From Wenzhouxiangella sp042310355 (GTDB taxonomy: Bacteria > Pseudomonadota > Gammaproteobacteria > Xanthomonadales > Wenzhouxiangellaceae), in the NCBI RefSeq assembly GCF_042310355.1, contig NZ_JBHJMR010000014.1, forward strand, positions 1 to 64,000: a stretch of 64,000 nucleotides of DNA, in the 5' to 3' direction. A program made the position numbers and the translations under genes. This document shows, one piece after another, positions 63,552 to 64,000 of this stretch. Each line of letters begins with the position of its first letter. Position 1 is the stretch's first letter. The notes under the pieces were generated by a model. It did not search any database, was not told where the DNA came from, and worked only from the letters and a program-made list of their open reading frames with translations.

Positions 63552-64000
63552 TTCTCACAAGCCCCAAGACGATCGGCATCGTGGCGCTGACCCTGGCGCT
63601 GAGCGCGCCGGCCGGCGCCAGCGTCACCGATGAAGAGCGCACCGTCCTCGAGGCCTTCTACCAGGCTGCCAACGGCGACGAATGGCACCGAAACGACGGC
63701 TGGCTGCAGCCCGGCAGCGATCCCTGCGACTGGTACGGCGTGGAATGCCGGTTTCGGGGTGACCTCGCTCGCGACCTCGTGCACAACCTGGACCTGCCCG
63801 ACAACAATCTCTCCGGCACGCTGGATACCCGCATCTTCGAGATCGTCCACGATCGGCTGGATCTCAGCGACAACCGGCTGGGCGGGCCGCTCGATGAACT
63901 GCCGGGCTCCCCCGGCCGGGTCGACCTCTCCAACAACCGCTTCGAGGGACCGTTGCCGACCGAATCGAGCGCCGTGGCGGGCCAGATTTCCGGCGGGCCG
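63548..64000 (+). CDS. Secreted leucine-rich-repeat protein, tandem operon copy 3 (runs off window)
   Basis: The first 151 codons of a third paralogue are visible. ATG 63548 overlaps the copy-2 stop. A signal peptide (IGIVALTLALSAPAGAS) is followed by RTVLEAFYQAANGDEWHRND, CDWYGVEC, and LRR units LDLPDNNLSGTL and LDLSDNRLGGPL. The frame is open at the window end, so the C-terminal module should lie downstream. It is closest to copy 1 in the N-terminal cap. Confidence 0.88.
   Translation, partial: MILTSPKTIGIVALTLALSAPAGASVTDEERTVLEAFYQAANGDEWHRNDGWLQPGSDPCDWYGVECRFRGDLARDLVHNLDLPDNNLSGTLDTRIFEIVHDRLDLSDNRLGGPLDELPGSPGRVDLSNNRFEGPLPTESSAVAGQISGGP

Overview
The window is GC-rich, densely coded chromosomal DNA from a gammaproteobacterium. 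Gene order and protein style point to the Xanthomonadales/Chromatiales area, and the secreted LRR proteins, the FG-GAP protein and the Pil-Chp locus suggest something like Wenzhouxiangella. That placement is inference; no rRNA gene is present to test it. The pyrB-ruvX-algH-tonB3-gshB // pilG-pilI-pilJ-chpA-chpC order matches the Pseudomonas aeruginosa block around PA0402-PA0415, and rsmA-pdxA-surA-lptD and polA-DUF2782 are also classical gammaproteobacterial neighbourhoods. No prophage, plasmid or CRISPR array was seen.

Layout. 0-4 kb (minus strand): pyrimidine synthesis, RuvX, AlgH, a TonB-like protein and glutathione synthetase. 4.1-13.7 kb (plus): a reduced Pil-Chp chemosensory operon for twitching motility, with a 1919-residue ChpA carrying a long Glu-Ala microsatellite linker. 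13.7-19.7 kb (minus): accC, accB, aroQ, then a TlpA-like thioredoxin, a DsbD with a duplicated N-terminal domain, and CutA. 19.8-22 kb: groES-groEL behind a sigma-32 type promoter. 22.2-27.7 kb (plus): a small membrane protein, then a coupled operon amidoligase - glutamine-amidotransferase-like hydrolase - glnE - nfi. 27.7-31.7 kb: a MITE-like element, gcvH, a MerC-family gene with a Zur-like box, mnmC, a lipocalin and tRNA-Thr. 31.7-33.9 kb: a nitric-oxide response operon (DUF454, nnrS, nsrR) with an upstream NsrR-type box. 33.9-43.7 kb: tatD, desaturase, DUF4870, exbD, glmU, a candidate sX13/Spot42-like small RNA downstream of polA, polA, an ABC transporter pair and a DUF2782 protein. 43.7-52.1 kb: rsmA, pdxA, surA, lptD, a lipoprotein peptidase, a methyltransferase and a nucleoside transporter. 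52.4-57.9 kb: a CsgG/SH3 lipoprotein, a 0.9-kb repeat island, a Ser/Thr kinase and an FG-GAP protein. 58-64 kb: prfC, then a tandem operon of secreted leucine-rich-repeat proteins that runs off the window.

Short repeats are the second theme. Heptamer or octamer tandem arrays sit at gene ends (13.75, 16.3 and 43.7 kb), one of them encoding the tail and stop codon of RsmA. A dispersed repeat with a covarying hairpin occurs three times (start of window, 53.5 kb, 54.2 kb). REP-like palindromes lie between operons, and a 276-bp element with 38-bp terminal inverted repeats abuts gcvH.

The least-described material is the secreted LRR operon with its recurring C-terminal domain, the gamma-glutamyl amidoligase/hydrolase pair coupled to glnE, the candidate sRNA, and the repeat families. 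Functions given are from sequence reading only; no search or alignment was run.
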